A DNA stretch of 64,000 nucleotides, taken from positions 1,391,663-1,455,662 of the forward strand of contig OZ237741.1 in NCBI GenBank assembly GCA_965178125.1, written 5' to 3'. The notes under the pieces were generated by a model. It did not search any database. It was not told where the DNA came from and saw only the letters and a list, made by a program, of their open reading frames with translations. The position numbers and the translations under genes are program-made. This document shows positions 1 through 13,155 of the stretch, in pieces; position 1 is the stretch's first letter; each line of letters opens with the position of its first letter. The stretch comes from Bilabrum cf. latius. Its lineage: Eukaryota; Bigyra: Bicosoecida; Bigyra; Bicosoecida.

Positions 1-3000
1 GAGATGCAGGACGCTCCCCGCCCCGGATGGAACAAGAGCACCTGGGTGGACAGCAAGGTGCGCAAAAGGGACGCCATCCGGCGGGACGTAACGCTATTGG
101 GCAGGGACGAGGGCGGTGATGCGGGTGTGACGAGTGAGGCTAAGGACCGGCTAGCACTGGTGGAGCGGCGACTGCCGGCGCGTCCATTTCGGCTGGGCTC
201 TATGGTAGACCCAGGGGCAGGAGGGTCAGTCGGGGGAGGCATTGGGCGAGGGGCGCGAGTAGGCACACAGCGAGGAGGCAGGTCTAGGGGACGTGCATCG
301 AAGCAAGAGGGTATCGGACAGAGGGGGGCTGCTCGCACGCTGCCCCGGCAGCTGGTGGGGGCTAGTGGCAGCAGCCGTGCCTCGGGCAGGAGACCACCGC
401 TCGCGGGGCCGCAGGAAGGGGGTGCCTTGGGAGGGGGTTCCAGCCGGCCGACTTCGGCACACTCGTCACAGGTAGGCGCCTCCCTGGCCGGAGTCCTGTT
501 GCCAATCTAGCCTAGCGGCGGGCCATCTACGGGCGGGCAGCTGGTGGTCGATGGGCTCCATACCGAGGGCAAGGGAAACGGGGAGCTGGCGGCCGTGAGC
601 CCCGCAGCCCAGGCGGCTCTGTGGTGCGACACCCTGGCCCGTCGACTCGCCGTGATCGCATGGATGGCGGCTCCTGCCCATGGGTCGGATGGTCCTGCTG
701 CCGGGCCCGGTCCTGTCGACGGGGACACCGAGGACCCTAGGAGCGTGCTGTGGGCCGGGGTGCGGCACGCGCTGGGAGGGCAGTCCAGGCCGCTGCGGGC
801 TCTGCTGCCCAGGCCTGACGATGCCGACAAGTCGTTCGTGGCGTGGAGGCGGGAGCTGCGGCGGTTCATTGCGAGCGAACAGCAGCAGGAGCAGGAGCAG
901 AAGAAGAGGGTGGCATGGGGCGAGGAGGGTGAGGGGCCGGATGGGCTGGTGCCTGGTGGTGTTGCGGAGGGCAAGCAGGACGAGGGAGCGCACGGGGGAA
1001 GCCCGCCGTCGCCTCCCCGCCCCATCAGCGATCGCATTATGAGCTTGGTTAGGGAGACTGACCATTTCGCCGCGCATGCCTCCAGCGGGCTCCTATTGTC
1101 TGCCATCGCGGCAAGCATCGCAGGCGAGCTGGCGGGCCGCATGCCCGAGCGCGAGGTGCGCAGGGAACACGATGGGGCACACCGCAGGCCGGCCCATCGC
1201 GGGCCCTCGACGAGTCTCTCGCAGGCCCAGTCATTCGTTGAGGCAGGTCGGCTGCACCCCGCGAGTCGCTTAGTCAGGTTTGGGGCCCTGGATCCAGCCG
1301 GGGGGGCGCAGGGGAAGCAGGGCCGGGGGCGCGGCGCCAGGGACAGGCAGGCTGCGAGGGCGCGCATGCACCCCTGCAGGCTGCTGCCGGGGACGGACGT
1401 GCACGGCAAGACCGTAGGGGGGCGGGTGGCCACGCTGCGTGCGGCGGTGGGTGCGATCCGCGGTAGCTCCATCGGGGCCCAGGTGGACCGGTGCAGTGAG
1501 GGCGGGTCTGCCTGGCTGTGCGCGCGTCCCGGCGGCCAGCCCTCTGCGGCGGAGAGGAAAGAGGCTACCAGCGCGCTGGGCGAGGAGGCGGGCGATCTCA
1601 TGGCTGAGGGGGGCACGCCGGGGTGCGGGGTCTTCTGGAGGCTCGCGTGGGGGGTGGCGGCGGCGGCTGGTGGCGGGCAGCCTGCGGGCGGGCCCCGGCA
1701 TTCGAATGGCGGTGCTTCGATCGGGGGAACTACGATGGGAGCCACGGGGCCTGTTAGTGATGCGGATGAAGAGCCCTTTCTGTCCGCCTTTGTGCGGTCC
1801 AGCATGCGGTTGCTGGGGGCGGGGCTCGCGTGGGAGGCGGAGCGCGCCGGGGACCCGTTCGCGGAGGCGTGCGCAGATGCGGTGCGGGAGGGTCACGCGG
1901 TGCGGGTGCCCTCCCTCGTGGTGGGCTGGCAGGAGACGGAGATGAGGCGGGCGCACGATTTGGGGATCGGATCATCGTCGAGGGCCTCCTCTGTGGCTGG
2001 CTCCGAGGATGGCGAGTGGGGGAGAGACGGTGGGGATCGGCGGGGAGGGGCCGCTGCCCTGGGGCACACGAGCGGGGCACCGCCAGGCTCCACACAGGTG
2101 CTGCGGCCGATCGCGCGTCCGTTCCCCGAGGACTCCGAGTGGTGTCTGCTGGAGCATGCGGCCGCGGGGGCGGAGGAGGCGGCGGCGCAGCTGTCGGCGT
2201 CCAGGGACAGGCACCTTTGGCGAGCCATCCGGGAGCTGGGCGCGGCCGCCTCCTCTTCCATGGGCGTCCCCGCCGAGGCCATGGTGCGCATGGCTAGGCA
2301 TGAGCACGAGGCCGGGGCCGTGGATCTGGGCGCGTGGGCCGTGTGCGCCGGCGCTCTGTGCGCTGCACGGCTGGCCCAGACCCACGGGAGCCGTGGTGGG
2401 GGTGGGGGTGGTGCAGGCTCCACCCAGGTGCGAGACACCGCCACTGCGGCCCGGTCGGCCGGCATGCTCGTGTCTGCATGGATCGGGGCGGCAGCGCGGC
2501 GGTCGGCCTACCTCCGGCGCGAGGCCTCCATCCGCAGGGAGGGCGCCGGCGAGGATCGGCGGGTGAGTGGGGGTGGGGCGGGTGGGGTTGTGCCCTCCTC
2601 TGTGGGAGATGAGCGCGGCAGGGTGCAGCTGCTTGACTTGTTGAGGGGCTTGGGCTGCCTGGAGCTGGAGCACGCGGGGCACGACGCGCCTGCACTCGGG
2701 ACCGGGTCCGGGTCCGCAGGGGGCGCGGGCTCTCTGCTGCACCACCCGCTCGCTGGCGGGCCTGGGGGGGTCACGGCGGCGGCATGTCTGCGGGGGGCCG
2801 TGGATTTGCCTGCTGTGGACAAGGTCTTCACGCTGGCCAGCGGGGCAGAGACTGCTGGCGAGCAGCACCGTGGGGGCGGACCTGGTGGCTAGACGCCGGG
2901 ACAGCCGCGGTGGGCCCGCCGAGACCCCTCCTCCCTCGGTGAGGCGAGAGCGAATGCGGCCGCCCTCTCCGTGCTGGCAGCCGATGCAGCGGGGAGGTCA

Positions 3001-5529
3001 GCCGCGTCGTTGGCCGTGTACCTGGCTGTGGCGGGCGAGAGCCCCGGCTCCGGGGACATGCCAGGCACTGGCGCGGGTGGGGAGAAGCAGGGCGCGTCTG
3101 CGGGAAGCCTCTGGCGGGTGGCCCGAGCCAGTGCCATGCTGGTGGGGCACAACCGAGAGCAGGCGCTGCGAGGTGACACCAGCGGGGCCTGGTCTGCGCT
3201 CGTGGATCTGCAGAGCGGCGTGCGGGGTGCTCGGGAGGCTCTGTCCTCCCTTGGCCTGCTGGATGGGGGGGCCGGCGGGGGGGTGGGCCCGCTGATGGAT
3301 GGGGGTGTCTCTGAGCGCGGGGGGGGACTGGCAGGTGCGGCGCACGGTACTTGGTGGGAGCTCCGCGTGGCCTCGGCGCTGTACAGCTGGGCCAGTGCGC
3401 CGCAGGGCATGCAGGACACGCTCGTCATGCAGTGGATGCAGGCAGTCGGGGTCATGGACAGCAATGGCAGCAACAGTGCCAGTGCCAGTAGGTCCCAGAG
3501 GGAGTGGGAGACAGTGCCAAGCACCGTGCCGCCGGGGAGCGGATCTATCGGGGGCGGGGTATCTGCATCGGAGCGCGGGTGCATCCTGCCGCCCGCCCGT
3601 GCCGTGTCGCAGCTCAAAGAGTACCTGTGCTCGGGCCTGGCCCTTGCGGCTGTCGCGCTGGCGGTGGCTCGGAGGGAGGATGCCCGCAGGAGGGCCAGGC
3701 AGGAGCACGCTGCTGCCACTGCGGCAAGGTCTGTGTGCAGGGAGGGTCCCGCGGAGGCTGCGGCCGGCGCGACTCTGCGCGTTGCTTCCACCGATGAGTC
3801 CGGTGGCTCGCTGGAGCAGGAGGTGCGAGGGACCATCGGGCTGGAGGCGGACGCCATCGGCTCCTGGCACCTGGGCCAGCTCTCGGCCAGGAAGGCGTGC
3901 GCGAGGGCGTCTGCGGCAGCGGCCGGTCTCTTTGCCGCGATGGCAGCACAGCCGGGGCGACCAGGGGCGGTGGAGGGGCTGTGTGCCGTGGCCTTCGAGT
4001 CATTTCCGAACGATTCTGTCGAGACGGGGGCGGCGTGCGCGGAGCTACTAGGGGCCCCCCGGCGGCGGCGGCCCGCAGATCCTGGGGACGAGGACGAGGG
4101 CGAGGCTCAGACGAGGGAGGTGCAGCAGTTCCTGGGCAGGCAGGGGGAGGCCCTGCGGAAGGGATTGTTCCCCGGGGTGGCAGCCTAGCGAGCCATCTGC
4201 AGGCTGGACGCGGGGCGGTTCAGGAGGACCCTTGGAGCGCTGGGTCTGGACTCGGAGCGGCCGCACGGGCGTGCCACTGGCGGGCTGAGTGTGGTTGAGC
4301 TGCAGGACGTGCAGGGGCCCATGAGGGCCTCTACTTTCCTTCCGCCTGCTGCTGCCGTGGATCGCATCAGGGAGGCAGCTCTGACGGCTGGAACCAGTGG
4401 TAGTGCCGGGGGCAGGGGGGACACGGTGTCGGGCGGGGGCGTGTCGGGGACGACCATGTGGCTGCAGCTGGCCAGGGCGGCGGCTGCGGGCGACGTGTCG
4501 TGCGCGTGGTCTGCCATCACGGAGCTGGTGCTGCTGGACTGCTGCGCACAGGTGGGTGCGCGGGTTTTCGAGGCGAGGACCAGGGCGACAGATGCAGCCG
4601 ATCTGGATGAGTCCTTCGTCGGTGGGTCTGCGACTCGCAGGGGGTGGGCAGGGGGCCTTGGGGGGACTCGCGAGGCAGACGCCAGCGGGGATTTGGGTGA
4701 TGGACAGGGCATGGGGGAGGGGCCGGGCAGGAGCAGGAGACCTGCCAATGGCAGCACGCCATTCTCACCCGTGCGGCGGACAGGGGCAGTGGGTGCGTCT
4801 CGGCGGGCCTTCGCTTCATCCATGGAGAGAGAGGCGATGGCGGTCGGGCTGGGAGGCACCACAGACGGTGCCCCGCCCATGCACATGCTGCAGGCCGGCT
4901 CATTGGTGCGGCCTGCAGCGGAGAGCGCGCCCGGGAGCAGGCTAGGCAGCCCCAGGGAACAGGCCTCCAGACGTGTGCCGGATAGCCGCGGAGCAAATGA
5001 AGCTGACGGTCGTCAGATTGCTGGAGGGATCGGCCCCACGGAGGCTCCCCTGGGAACGCAACAGGGTGATGGTGTGGGTGCGCCGGGCCGGGGGTCTCTG
5101 GCCGAGGCATCCGCGCGTCGGCTGTCCAAGTTCCTGGGCTCGCTGAAGCTGGGCGTCCCCTCCGAGGCGCTGGAGGACATCGCGGGGCTGCTGGAGGGCG
5201 CGCCGGGGGCCAGTCGCACGCACGAGGCGCAGCGGGCTGCCCGGGATCTGCTGTCCTCGGGCCAGCTGATCGAGGCGCTGGCGGAGCGGGGCAACGAGAG
5301 GCTGGGCAGGAGCCGGCGGTCGGGCCTGTTCGGGGGCGGCAAGGGAAACAAGGGGCATGCGGTTGCTCTCCAGAGGATCCGCAAGAGCCTAGCAGTGCTT
5401 CGGGACCTGCCCAAGTTTCCCCCCGACTGGCTGTGGAGCGACCGGGCCCTGCTGGAGTGCGATCTGACGGCATGGAAGGGCTTGCTTGGGCACGCGAGGG
5501 GTGTGTTCAGGAGGCCCAAGCAGAGATGA
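1..5529 (+). CDS. Hypothetical giant Gly/Ala/Arg-rich protein, 5' partial
   Basis: One reading frame runs from the first base to a TGA at 5527-5529 (1842 residues seen); the start lies outside the window. It contains three in-frame TAG codons (508, 2890, 4186), read as Gln under the code argued for this window; the frame is the same before and after each. Composition is dominated by Gly, Ala, Arg and Ser, with low-complexity linkers separating more ordered Ala/Leu-rich helical stretches (for example around 2110-2370, 2970-3230, 3800-4190 and 5100-5520). The last 140 residues look helical and basic. I recognise no domain, signal peptide or membrane segment. No intron is needed, although short in-frame introns in the Gly-rich parts cannot be excluded. 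The GC-rich opposite strand carries long spurious frames. It converges on the ankyrin gene, 104 bp away. Confidence 0.7.
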
Positions 5530-5633
5530 CCCGGATGGCTCTCCATCACGGGGTGTTTGTGTCTGTCATAGTTTGGTTAGGCTTATACAGATCAAGCTAT
5601 CCAAAGCGAGGTCACCTCATGTCTAGTACTGGG

Positions 5634-8310
5634 TCACTGCCGCTGGGCCGCCGCCTCCACCAATCGATCCATTCGCTCCAGTAGCCCCGCAAGGCCATTC
5701 GTCGGGACTACCCTCTCTCTTAGTCCACAGTGCTCGTCATCTCGCCAGTGCAAAGGTTTCTTCGCGCGAAGGGCTGCTGCTGCATCGGGCGACTCGCCGG
5801 GCAAGGTACCACGCTGAGAAGGTAGAAGCAAGGCGGGGCAAGGAGCGGAATAGAAACGCGGAAACTGGTGCAAAACCATTTTGGGTTTGTATTACGGGCC
5901 AGACTTTTGGGTCGAAACATCGACTCACCCAGTTGGGGGAGGCGCGCAGCGCTGCAGCCCGGGCCCCGAGCGAGGCGTCCAGCAGGGACGCGATCTGCTC
6001 GCGGTGGGGGTGCGCTGGCTGTGGCTGTGCCAAGAGGTGGTGGTATACGGTGGATCCATCGCACTGCGGGGTCTTAAGGCGGACATAACCAGGAACATGG
6101 GCTCATACGCACAGTGTAGGCAGCAGCACATCGGGCGGTGGTGACCCTTACCAGAGTGGCGAGGGCGGGGTCAGCCCCGCACGCAAGCAGGGCTTGCACC
6201 GCCGACACGTTCAACTGATCGACGGCTGCATGTAAAGGCCGCATGCCATCTAGCAGACGCACTGTGTTTGGCCTTGCTCCCGCCCGGCAGAGGGTGGACA
6301 CAGCCTGGGACACGTCCTCCTCCGGAGAGCACCGACTCACCACGGTCAGCAGCCTAGAGTCAGATACGGCCCCGGCGTTCAGAGAGATGGCGCCAGAGAG
6401 GGACTGCTGTATGCGCCTATAGACGGCCACCCCGGTGATGGCTACTTTGCCCACTTGTTGGTGCAGGGTCTCGAAACGGTCGGGGCACAGCACCGGCACG
6501 GCGGGGTGCCGCCCGATCACCTGGTCCAGGCCCTGGACGTCTGTCCTCGCCACGGCACCCTCGAGGTCGTCCATGGTGCTGGAGGCGGCTGCAGCCAGTG
6601 CAGACTGCAGGCAGTCCACCATGTCTGCATTCTCCCTCTGCCTGGCGTAGTCAAGGCCAGTCATGCCGGAGCGATCCCTCGAGTCGGGCTGGGCCCCCGC
6701 ATTCAGCAAGAACCTGACCATGGACTGGTCCCCATTGATTGCTGCGTAGTGAAGTGCAGACAAGCCGCGCTTATCGCTAATATCCGTAGCTTCCTTCTTG
6801 CTCTTTGAGGCTGGTGTGGTGGCATGGCTCCCATCTGCACTCCCCCGGGCTGCATGCCCTGCATCGGCAACCAGCACGGATGATGCCGCCTCTAGGACAA
6901 GCTCAGCGCACGACACAGCCCCATGCTGCGCGCAGATATGCAGGGGGGCACTCGCTGCATGGAAGACACGGCAAGCGGATCTGCCCCCGCTGCAAGCAGC
7001 ACCTGCACCGAGTCCCGGCTCCCCGCCGCGCACGCCAGGTGCAGAGGCGTCATCCCGTCCATGCCGCTAGGCAGAGAAGCGGCCGCTGCGCTGTCCTCGG
7101 ACATGGCCAGCAGCTCCTTGACGGTCGCGGAGCTGCCTCTCAGGGCGGCTGCGTGCAGGCTGCTGTCCCCGCCCAAACACTCGTGCCTCCTCAGCACGGC
7201 CCCGGGCATTGAGTGCTCCTCGGTGAAGCCCGCCGTGAGGGAGGCAGGCCACTGCTGGAGGGCCCCGGCTCTTCCAATCGCGCGCTGGGCCGTGGCGATA
7301 ATGCGGAGGGACTCGGCGCTGCCGGCGGCCGCCGCCGCAAGGACTGCCGAGGCACCGCCGCCGCCTGGCGCCCCCTGCACGTCGGTGCTGGCCGTGCAGT
7401 CCGCGCCATACAGCTTCATCTGCTCTGAGATGCGCTCTGCGTCCGGATCGCTTGTCACAACGAGACGGACCAGATCTCTGGCTCTCCTGTGGAAGAGCTG
7501 CAGCATGCACTGGTCCACCGCACCAACTACACTGGGCGGGCTAGCCTCACGCAGCTATGCCAGCTCATCTGCCCCGGAGAAGTCAGCAGCTCCAGAGTTT
7601 ACCAGCAGCTAGAACGCTGTAGGCATCCCGGCACTGACTGCCATGGCCATTGGTGTGTTGTTCTCGGCGTCGCGGCCATCAACGGCAGCTCCTGCGGCTA
7701 GCAAAATGCGCATACAGTCGATCGAGCCGCTCTCAGCAGCGTAGTGCATTGGGGACCGCCTTAGTGAATCCAAGACATCTGGTTGTAGCGCGTGGTTTTC
7801 TTGAAGCATCTACATCGCCTGTACGTTGCCGTAGAGACATGCGACGTGGGTCAGCGTCCTAGAGTCTTCAGAGATGCAGTGCGATATCTTTCTTGGCGGA
7901 CCAAGAGCAGCCTGCAAGCCAGTAATACGACGCACTGGACCCCTTAATTGACACGTGCGGAGAATCAATGTTCGAATTCTGGCGCGTGCCACCTTTTCCG
8001 ATGCCAGCAGCAGCTCCTCTACTTCGCGATGGCCAGCGGAGTGAGCTATCTGACTGCAGAGCTGTACCCGGCCGTCCGTATCGACAACTTTGTGCAAAGG
8101 ATTTGCTGCTGCACCATGGAGCAGCACTATGCACGCTTCTAGGTCCCCCTCGTGAGCACACTGTGCAAGTATGGTCCATTGCGCGTCTGCTGCAACGCCC
8201 GCTGTAAATGCCTCCAGTTCAACGTCTTGCCCGGGCTGTAGCTTCAAACCAGTTTCGCCCAATGTAATTGTTCCCAATGCTTCGCGCGGGGTATCCTCAG
8301 ACGATTCCAT
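5634..8310 (-). CDS. Ankyrin-repeat protein, three exons, with an apparent one-base frameshift
   Basis: Exons are 8310-6152, 6024-5929 and 5813-5634; introns begin GTAAGG and GTGAGT, end in CAG, and all junctions are phase 0. It starts at ATG 8310, 144 bp after the UNC-45 stop, and ends at TGA 5636-5634. In-frame TAGs at 7812, 7611 and 7557 are read as Gln. Repeats of ankyrin type are clear: RRSPMHYAAESGSIDCMRIL, DGMTPLHLACAAGSRDSVQV, LSALHYAAINGDQSMVRFLL and MRPLHAAVDQLNVSAVQALL. Such repeats bind other proteins; the partner is unknown. At the G6 run 6943-6948 the frame shifts: one added base would restore an ankyrin PPLHICAQHGA motif and make exon 1 divisible by three (2159 nt observed). 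Hence a sequencing error, a broken allele or a real frameshift is present. With the shift bridged, the product is about 811 residues. Confidence 0.72.
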
Positions 8311-8454
8311 GCAGTACTGAATGGATGTGGCAAATTGCTCGAAACTCGTGCTCCGCTCCGAGCATGGGCAGTGTGATGAAGGCAACGACTCTGCAGAGAC
8401 AGTGCACAGTGTGTGAAAGCTGCCTGCCTGCCATGTTTGCCTTCATATAGCAAC

Positions 8455-11400
8455 TCAAGAGGCTCCAATTTTGAGGCCTGCACAAGCCAACTCCACCAAT
8501 TGAGCTGCCTCCGGTGTACTCGCACTCTTCAGGCACTCCACAGCTGCCTCGCGCACCTAGGGTGAGGGCGGCTGCGGGCCACCCCCCGGGCTGCTCCTTG
8601 TCACATCCCGCATTGGTGTCCCAGCGGCGATGGCCCCAATCAATCGCAGCGGGGCGAACTCCCACCCCTTGTCCCCTTGACCTCCATCACCATCCGCCTC
8701 TTCCTCTCCCAGCGCCGAGGCAGCGGCAGACGCAACTGCGAGCCTTGCCCTCGCTGCAGTCGCGCTGGCCCCTCCTTTTTCGCTTGCCTCTGATTGTGCC
8801 CGTGCCTATGCCTCGCTTGCTTCTTCCACCTCCTTGCGAGCCTCTGCGCCTACATTCACAGGCCGAGACAGCGCCTCCCAGCCCCCGGGCACTGTCGCCA
8901 TCTACTCTAACGAGGCGATAGCACGCAGCTGCAGGCCAGGCGCACCGCTGGCCAGCAGCTCGGTCATAGCAGGCACGCCCCCGCCCTCGAGCAAACGAGC
9001 CGCGGCCTCCTCGTCACACGAAGCAGCTGTCGCCAAGGCACCCGCCGCCGCCTCTGCAGTCTTGAGGTCGGCCCCGTCCCACCCACTTTCGCTGTCGTGC
9101 GGCACTCTGGCGTGGGCTTGTGCTGTCGACGGTGATGATGACCCGCTGCTGCCCGCCCCAGATGCAGGCCCTTTATCCCCCTCCCCTTGCCCAATCGAAG
9201 CTTGGGGGTCCGTCTCTCCGAATGCCTTGGCCATGGCCAGCCACAGCTTGAGGTACTGCCCGGTGACCGCCTCGATCACTGCCGGGTGGAAGGACATGTT
9301 GCACAGCGCCTCGGTGCCCGCCCGCCTCAGCAGCCGGTGGTCCTCGAAGACGAGGGCCTGTAGCGCCGATACCCCGCCGCTGCCCACGACCCTCTCGGTC
9401 GCATCCTCGCCCATGGAAGACACGTTGGTCAGCGCCACCGCCGCCTCGAATTGCTGCATCCCGTCCCTGCCCCGGCACACGAACAGCAGGGGAGGCACTG
9501 CATCCATGACCTGGCTCTCGGGAAGCAGGTTCGGGTTGCAGGCCATCAGCAGCAGCGCGAGGCAGTGCGATGCCGCCTGCCTCCCCGCCAGCGAGTTGCC
9601 GGACAGCTCCGACGACAGCGTGTTGAGCAGGGGCAGCGCCCCCGACTGCAGCAGCTCGGCCCTGCTCCAGCGCCCCCGGACCGCCACCTTCTCCAGCACG
9701 GTGGAGATGGCCTGCAGCACGCCCGCCCCTGGCCCCCGGTTCCTCTCCTCCTGCTGCCTCCTCAAGTGCTCGTCTGCCTCGCTCAGCGGCTGCCACTGAG
9801 AGCGCGCCAGCCCAAAGAGCGGGTTCACTGCGCCGCTGTCCCGGACTGCTTGGATAGACCCGCCCTGCGCCCCCCTGCCCAGCGACTCCATAGCCAGCGA
9901 GTGGATGCCCCTCGCCGCCTGCGCCAGCGCGTGCAGCATGGGGATCACCTTGAAGGAGATAGACGCGTGCTCGGCAGCAGACCCATCCACCCTTGCCCCG
10001 ATGCCGAGGAGGAGTCTCACTCTGCGATCGACCTCATCCTTCGGGTCCGGGTCAGGGGCAGCGGCCTGCTGCGACAGCGTCAGTCGCTGGAACTCTTCCC
10101 ACTGCTTGACCGAGATGTCTTTGTCTGCCAGTGCCTGCAGCCTCTCTTCCTCTTCGCTCCTCACGATGGACAGCACGATGAAGCACGCGCCCAGCGCGAT
10201 GGGTCCCCACTCCTGCTCCAGCGCCCCCGATGTGGCATGGCTCCGCCCGGCAGAACCCCCCTCGCTGGTCTCGTGCTGGGACCGGAGGGCCCGGGACTGC
10301 TCCTCGGCTGCCCTGCTCGCCAGTCGCAGCACGGCCCCGATCGTGTGGGGGTCCTCCACGATCCGCTTTTTGATGGGCACCTTGTTGCTGATGCACGCCA
10401 GAGCCTCCATGCTGCGAGAGGCCGTCCGGAGAGCAACACGGCTGCCAGTCGAACGCGCCAGCTTGCTACTGTCCTCCTCCCTGGTGCTGCCCGCTCCACT
10501 GCTGGGCGCGGCACTAGAGCCGGACCCCGAGTCCGCCAGAGCATCATCGGCAAGCACGAGGGCATCAGCCACGCCCTCGTACAGTTCCATGATCGCGCGG
10601 TCGTCTGCTTCCTTCATGGCTGCTTCCCTGGAAGCTCGCCGGGAAGACGATCCAGCAGACGAGGCGGCCGCTCCCGCGGCGGACAATCCCGAGCCCTTGC
10701 CCCCTCCCTCCTCCGCCTCTTCCGCTGCCTTGGCCTCCTCGCCAGTCATCGGCTTGGCCAGGTCCACGCCTGCGCCAGCGGGACCTGCCGCTGCCTTGCG
10801 CTGGGCCGCTGCGGTGGCCAAAGTCTTGGCGATTGACACTGCCGCCGCTGCTCGTACCCCCGAGTGCTCCGACTTGGCCAGCACCCCCAGCATGTCGTAC
10901 ACCTCGGCAGACATGAGGGCGCGGCCCGCATCGTCCGCGCACATGTGTCCAATTACGTCTGCCACGACCTCCTTCCAGGCATCGCTCGGGCTGAGGGCCA
11001 GGGAACACACGGCGGGCAGCACGCCGGTCTCCTCGAGCATCGACAGTGCGGCCTGCCTGTCAACCAAAAAGGCTGCGCCGATGACCACGGCAGCCCGCGC
11101 GCACAGATCGTAGCGCTCCTCGGGGGCGCGCATCTTGGCAATTCTCCACGCCTGCTCCTGGACCCGAGCTCGCCTCTCCTCCTCTGCCTGCTCGCGCTTG
11201 GCCTTGTCCTACTGGTGCAACTGCAGCGCTTCGGCGGGGGAGCGAGGCACCACTTCGCCGCCTGCTGCCCCACCCGCAGCCCCATCTGTCTTGCTCTCTG
11301 CCTCGGCGGCTGCTTCTGTAAGCCCCCCTGATGCTGTGTCCTCCCCTCGCCCCAGCTCCACGACCAGACCCTTCATGTGAGCCCGCAGTGCAGCCGCCAG

Positions 11401-13155
11401 GTCCTTGGACGCAATCTGTGCATTGGGGTCGTGCCTCTCAAGCATCCTGCGCCCGCGCACGCTGTCCACGTCAGAGGCGTCCGGCAGCTGCTGCGGCTGC
11501 TACTGGCCCGTCTTGCCATCTGCCCGTCCGCCATCGCTCGACCGCAGCTTTGCGACAGCCCTCGCCACGTCAGCCCTCGACCGTGCCAGCAGCAGTGGCA
11601 TGTAATCATCCGGCAGCTCCCGCGTCCTGCTGCGCCGCTCGACGATCCTGGCCAGTGCTGAACGGGCCGCCAGTCGCACGTCCTCGGTCTGACCGCTGGC
11701 CGCATGCCGCACCACCGCCCGCACCAGACCGTACTGCTCGCAGGCATCGGCCCCCATCCTAGTGCATGCGATCCTGCCGACGGCGCGGAGGGCAGCCACA
11801 AATACGTGGTCCAGCTCCAAGACATCCCTATCTTTCTCTACCTTGCCCTCTGACACAGGCACTGGCACTGGCACCATCCCCACGGATCGACTCAGGACTT
11901 CGTCCGCAGCGGCGGCCGCTCGCCGCAGTACCGCCCCCACCGTCTCTAGCCCGATACTTCCGCCCGCCGCCGACTCTGCCTTGGACGCACCACCGCGCCC
12001 AGCCCCCCTGCTGGCCATCCGCAGCGCCTCTGCCCTATGCTTGAGCAAAAGGGCCTGCCCCTACTACGCGGCCTCGCTCAGCAGCGTGACCCTGCTGCTC
12101 TCGTGGTCTCGAGCCGCCCACGAGCAGCCCGGCGGCAGCTGCCAGGCCTTCCCAGTGTGACTAGCCTCAGGCGTGCTGGCTCCGCCGCTGGCTCCCGATG
12201 AGGCAGAGGAGGAAGCCGCTGGCCTCGCCTCCCACACGGCAGACCCGAGGGGCCCAGCCAGAGCCTCCACCACGGACTGGGCGGACGGGTCACCACTGCG
12301 GAGGGCCTGGGCTAGCACGCCCACGCATGGTGCAGGGACGACTGGCCTCGAGAATCTTCCTTTGTATGCTCCCTTGCCTGCTGCAGGGGGCAGTTTTGAG
12401 CTGTCCAGGGCAGCCTCGGCATCGGCAGGAGCGGTCGCAAAGGTGCCGAGCGGCTTGGGTGCGGCCGGGGCTGTATCCAGCAAGCGCCGCCCCCCGTCTG
12501 CAGACGCAAACTCGGAACAAGCGATTTCAGGCTGGGTGCGCAGCAAATGCACAAGCATGCTGAGGCCCTCCTGCCCGTCCTTGGCGCTTGGTGCCGTCCC
12601 CACAAAGCCCTTCTGTACCAGCTCAAGGGCGCCCTTCACGCTAACCTTTGAAGCCACGCTTCGAGACTAGTCGTATACCTACTTTGCTAAGGCTGCAAGC
12701 TCTGTATTCCCGGGGTTCTCTTTGGCTAGCTGTCCCGCCTCAACAGTAGCATCGTGCATCTTGCCTAGCCCGACCAGTGCCTGCAGCGTGTGGAATAATT
12801 CGGACGATCAGATCATGTGAGCTAGTAAATCAAAGTCAACGTGTTCGAATACGATCTGCTGCTGCTAAGTCAATGTAAACCTCACTTGAACTCGCCTGAA
12901 GCGAGCTTTTAATCTGGATGGATCGACCAAGAGTACAAGGTCGCAGTCCTCAATGCAAGATTCATGTTTACCGGCTCGGAGGTACGCTGCTGCTCTGTTT
13001 AGACGAATTGATAGCTCCAGCTCGAGCACATCATCGGCACTACCATCGCTATTGGTACAAATCTCCAAAGCCTTGGAGTAGTGCAATACGGCATTGCTTG
13101 CATCTCCTGCTCTAAAGCGCTCGTCGCCAGCCTTTTTCTCGATGGCAGCACTCAT
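8455..13155 (-). CDS. UNC-45-like myosin co-chaperone (TPR plus UCS/armadillo), about 1531 aa
   Basis: Exon 1 is 13155-12886 (90 codons) and exon 2 is 12780-8455, joined by a 105-bp GTGAGG...CTGCAG phase-0 intron. The TPR domain opens the protein (MSAAIEKKAGDERFRAGDAS, then RLNRAAAYLRAGKHESCIED) and its third repeat spans the intron (KARFRRVQ / ALVGLGKMHDATVEAG). The C-terminal half is armadillo-like; the UCS signature FEAAVALTNVSSMGED is near 9430 and HRLLRRAGTEALCNMSFHP near 9330. UNC-45 proteins use the TPR to dock Hsp90 and the UCS domain to fold myosin heads in the cytosol. Nine in-frame TAGs are read as Gln, including two adjacent ones (12066-12061) and ones in Gln-rich contexts (GQ*QPQQ, LHQ*DKAK). 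The stop is TGA 8457-8455. It is longer than the usual 900-1000 residues because of Ala/Ser/Gly-rich inserts. Family call is confident. Confidence 0.85.

Noticed and set aside
507-1805. 432-codon minus-strand frame opposite the first gene
   Set aside because: Shadow frame caused by high GC and few stop codons; low-complexity Pro/Ser/Ala composition, and the plus-strand frame continues for 5.5 kb.
9451-10836. 461-codon plus-strand frame over the UNC-45 gene
   Set aside because: Antisense to clear UCS/armadillo motifs; shadow.
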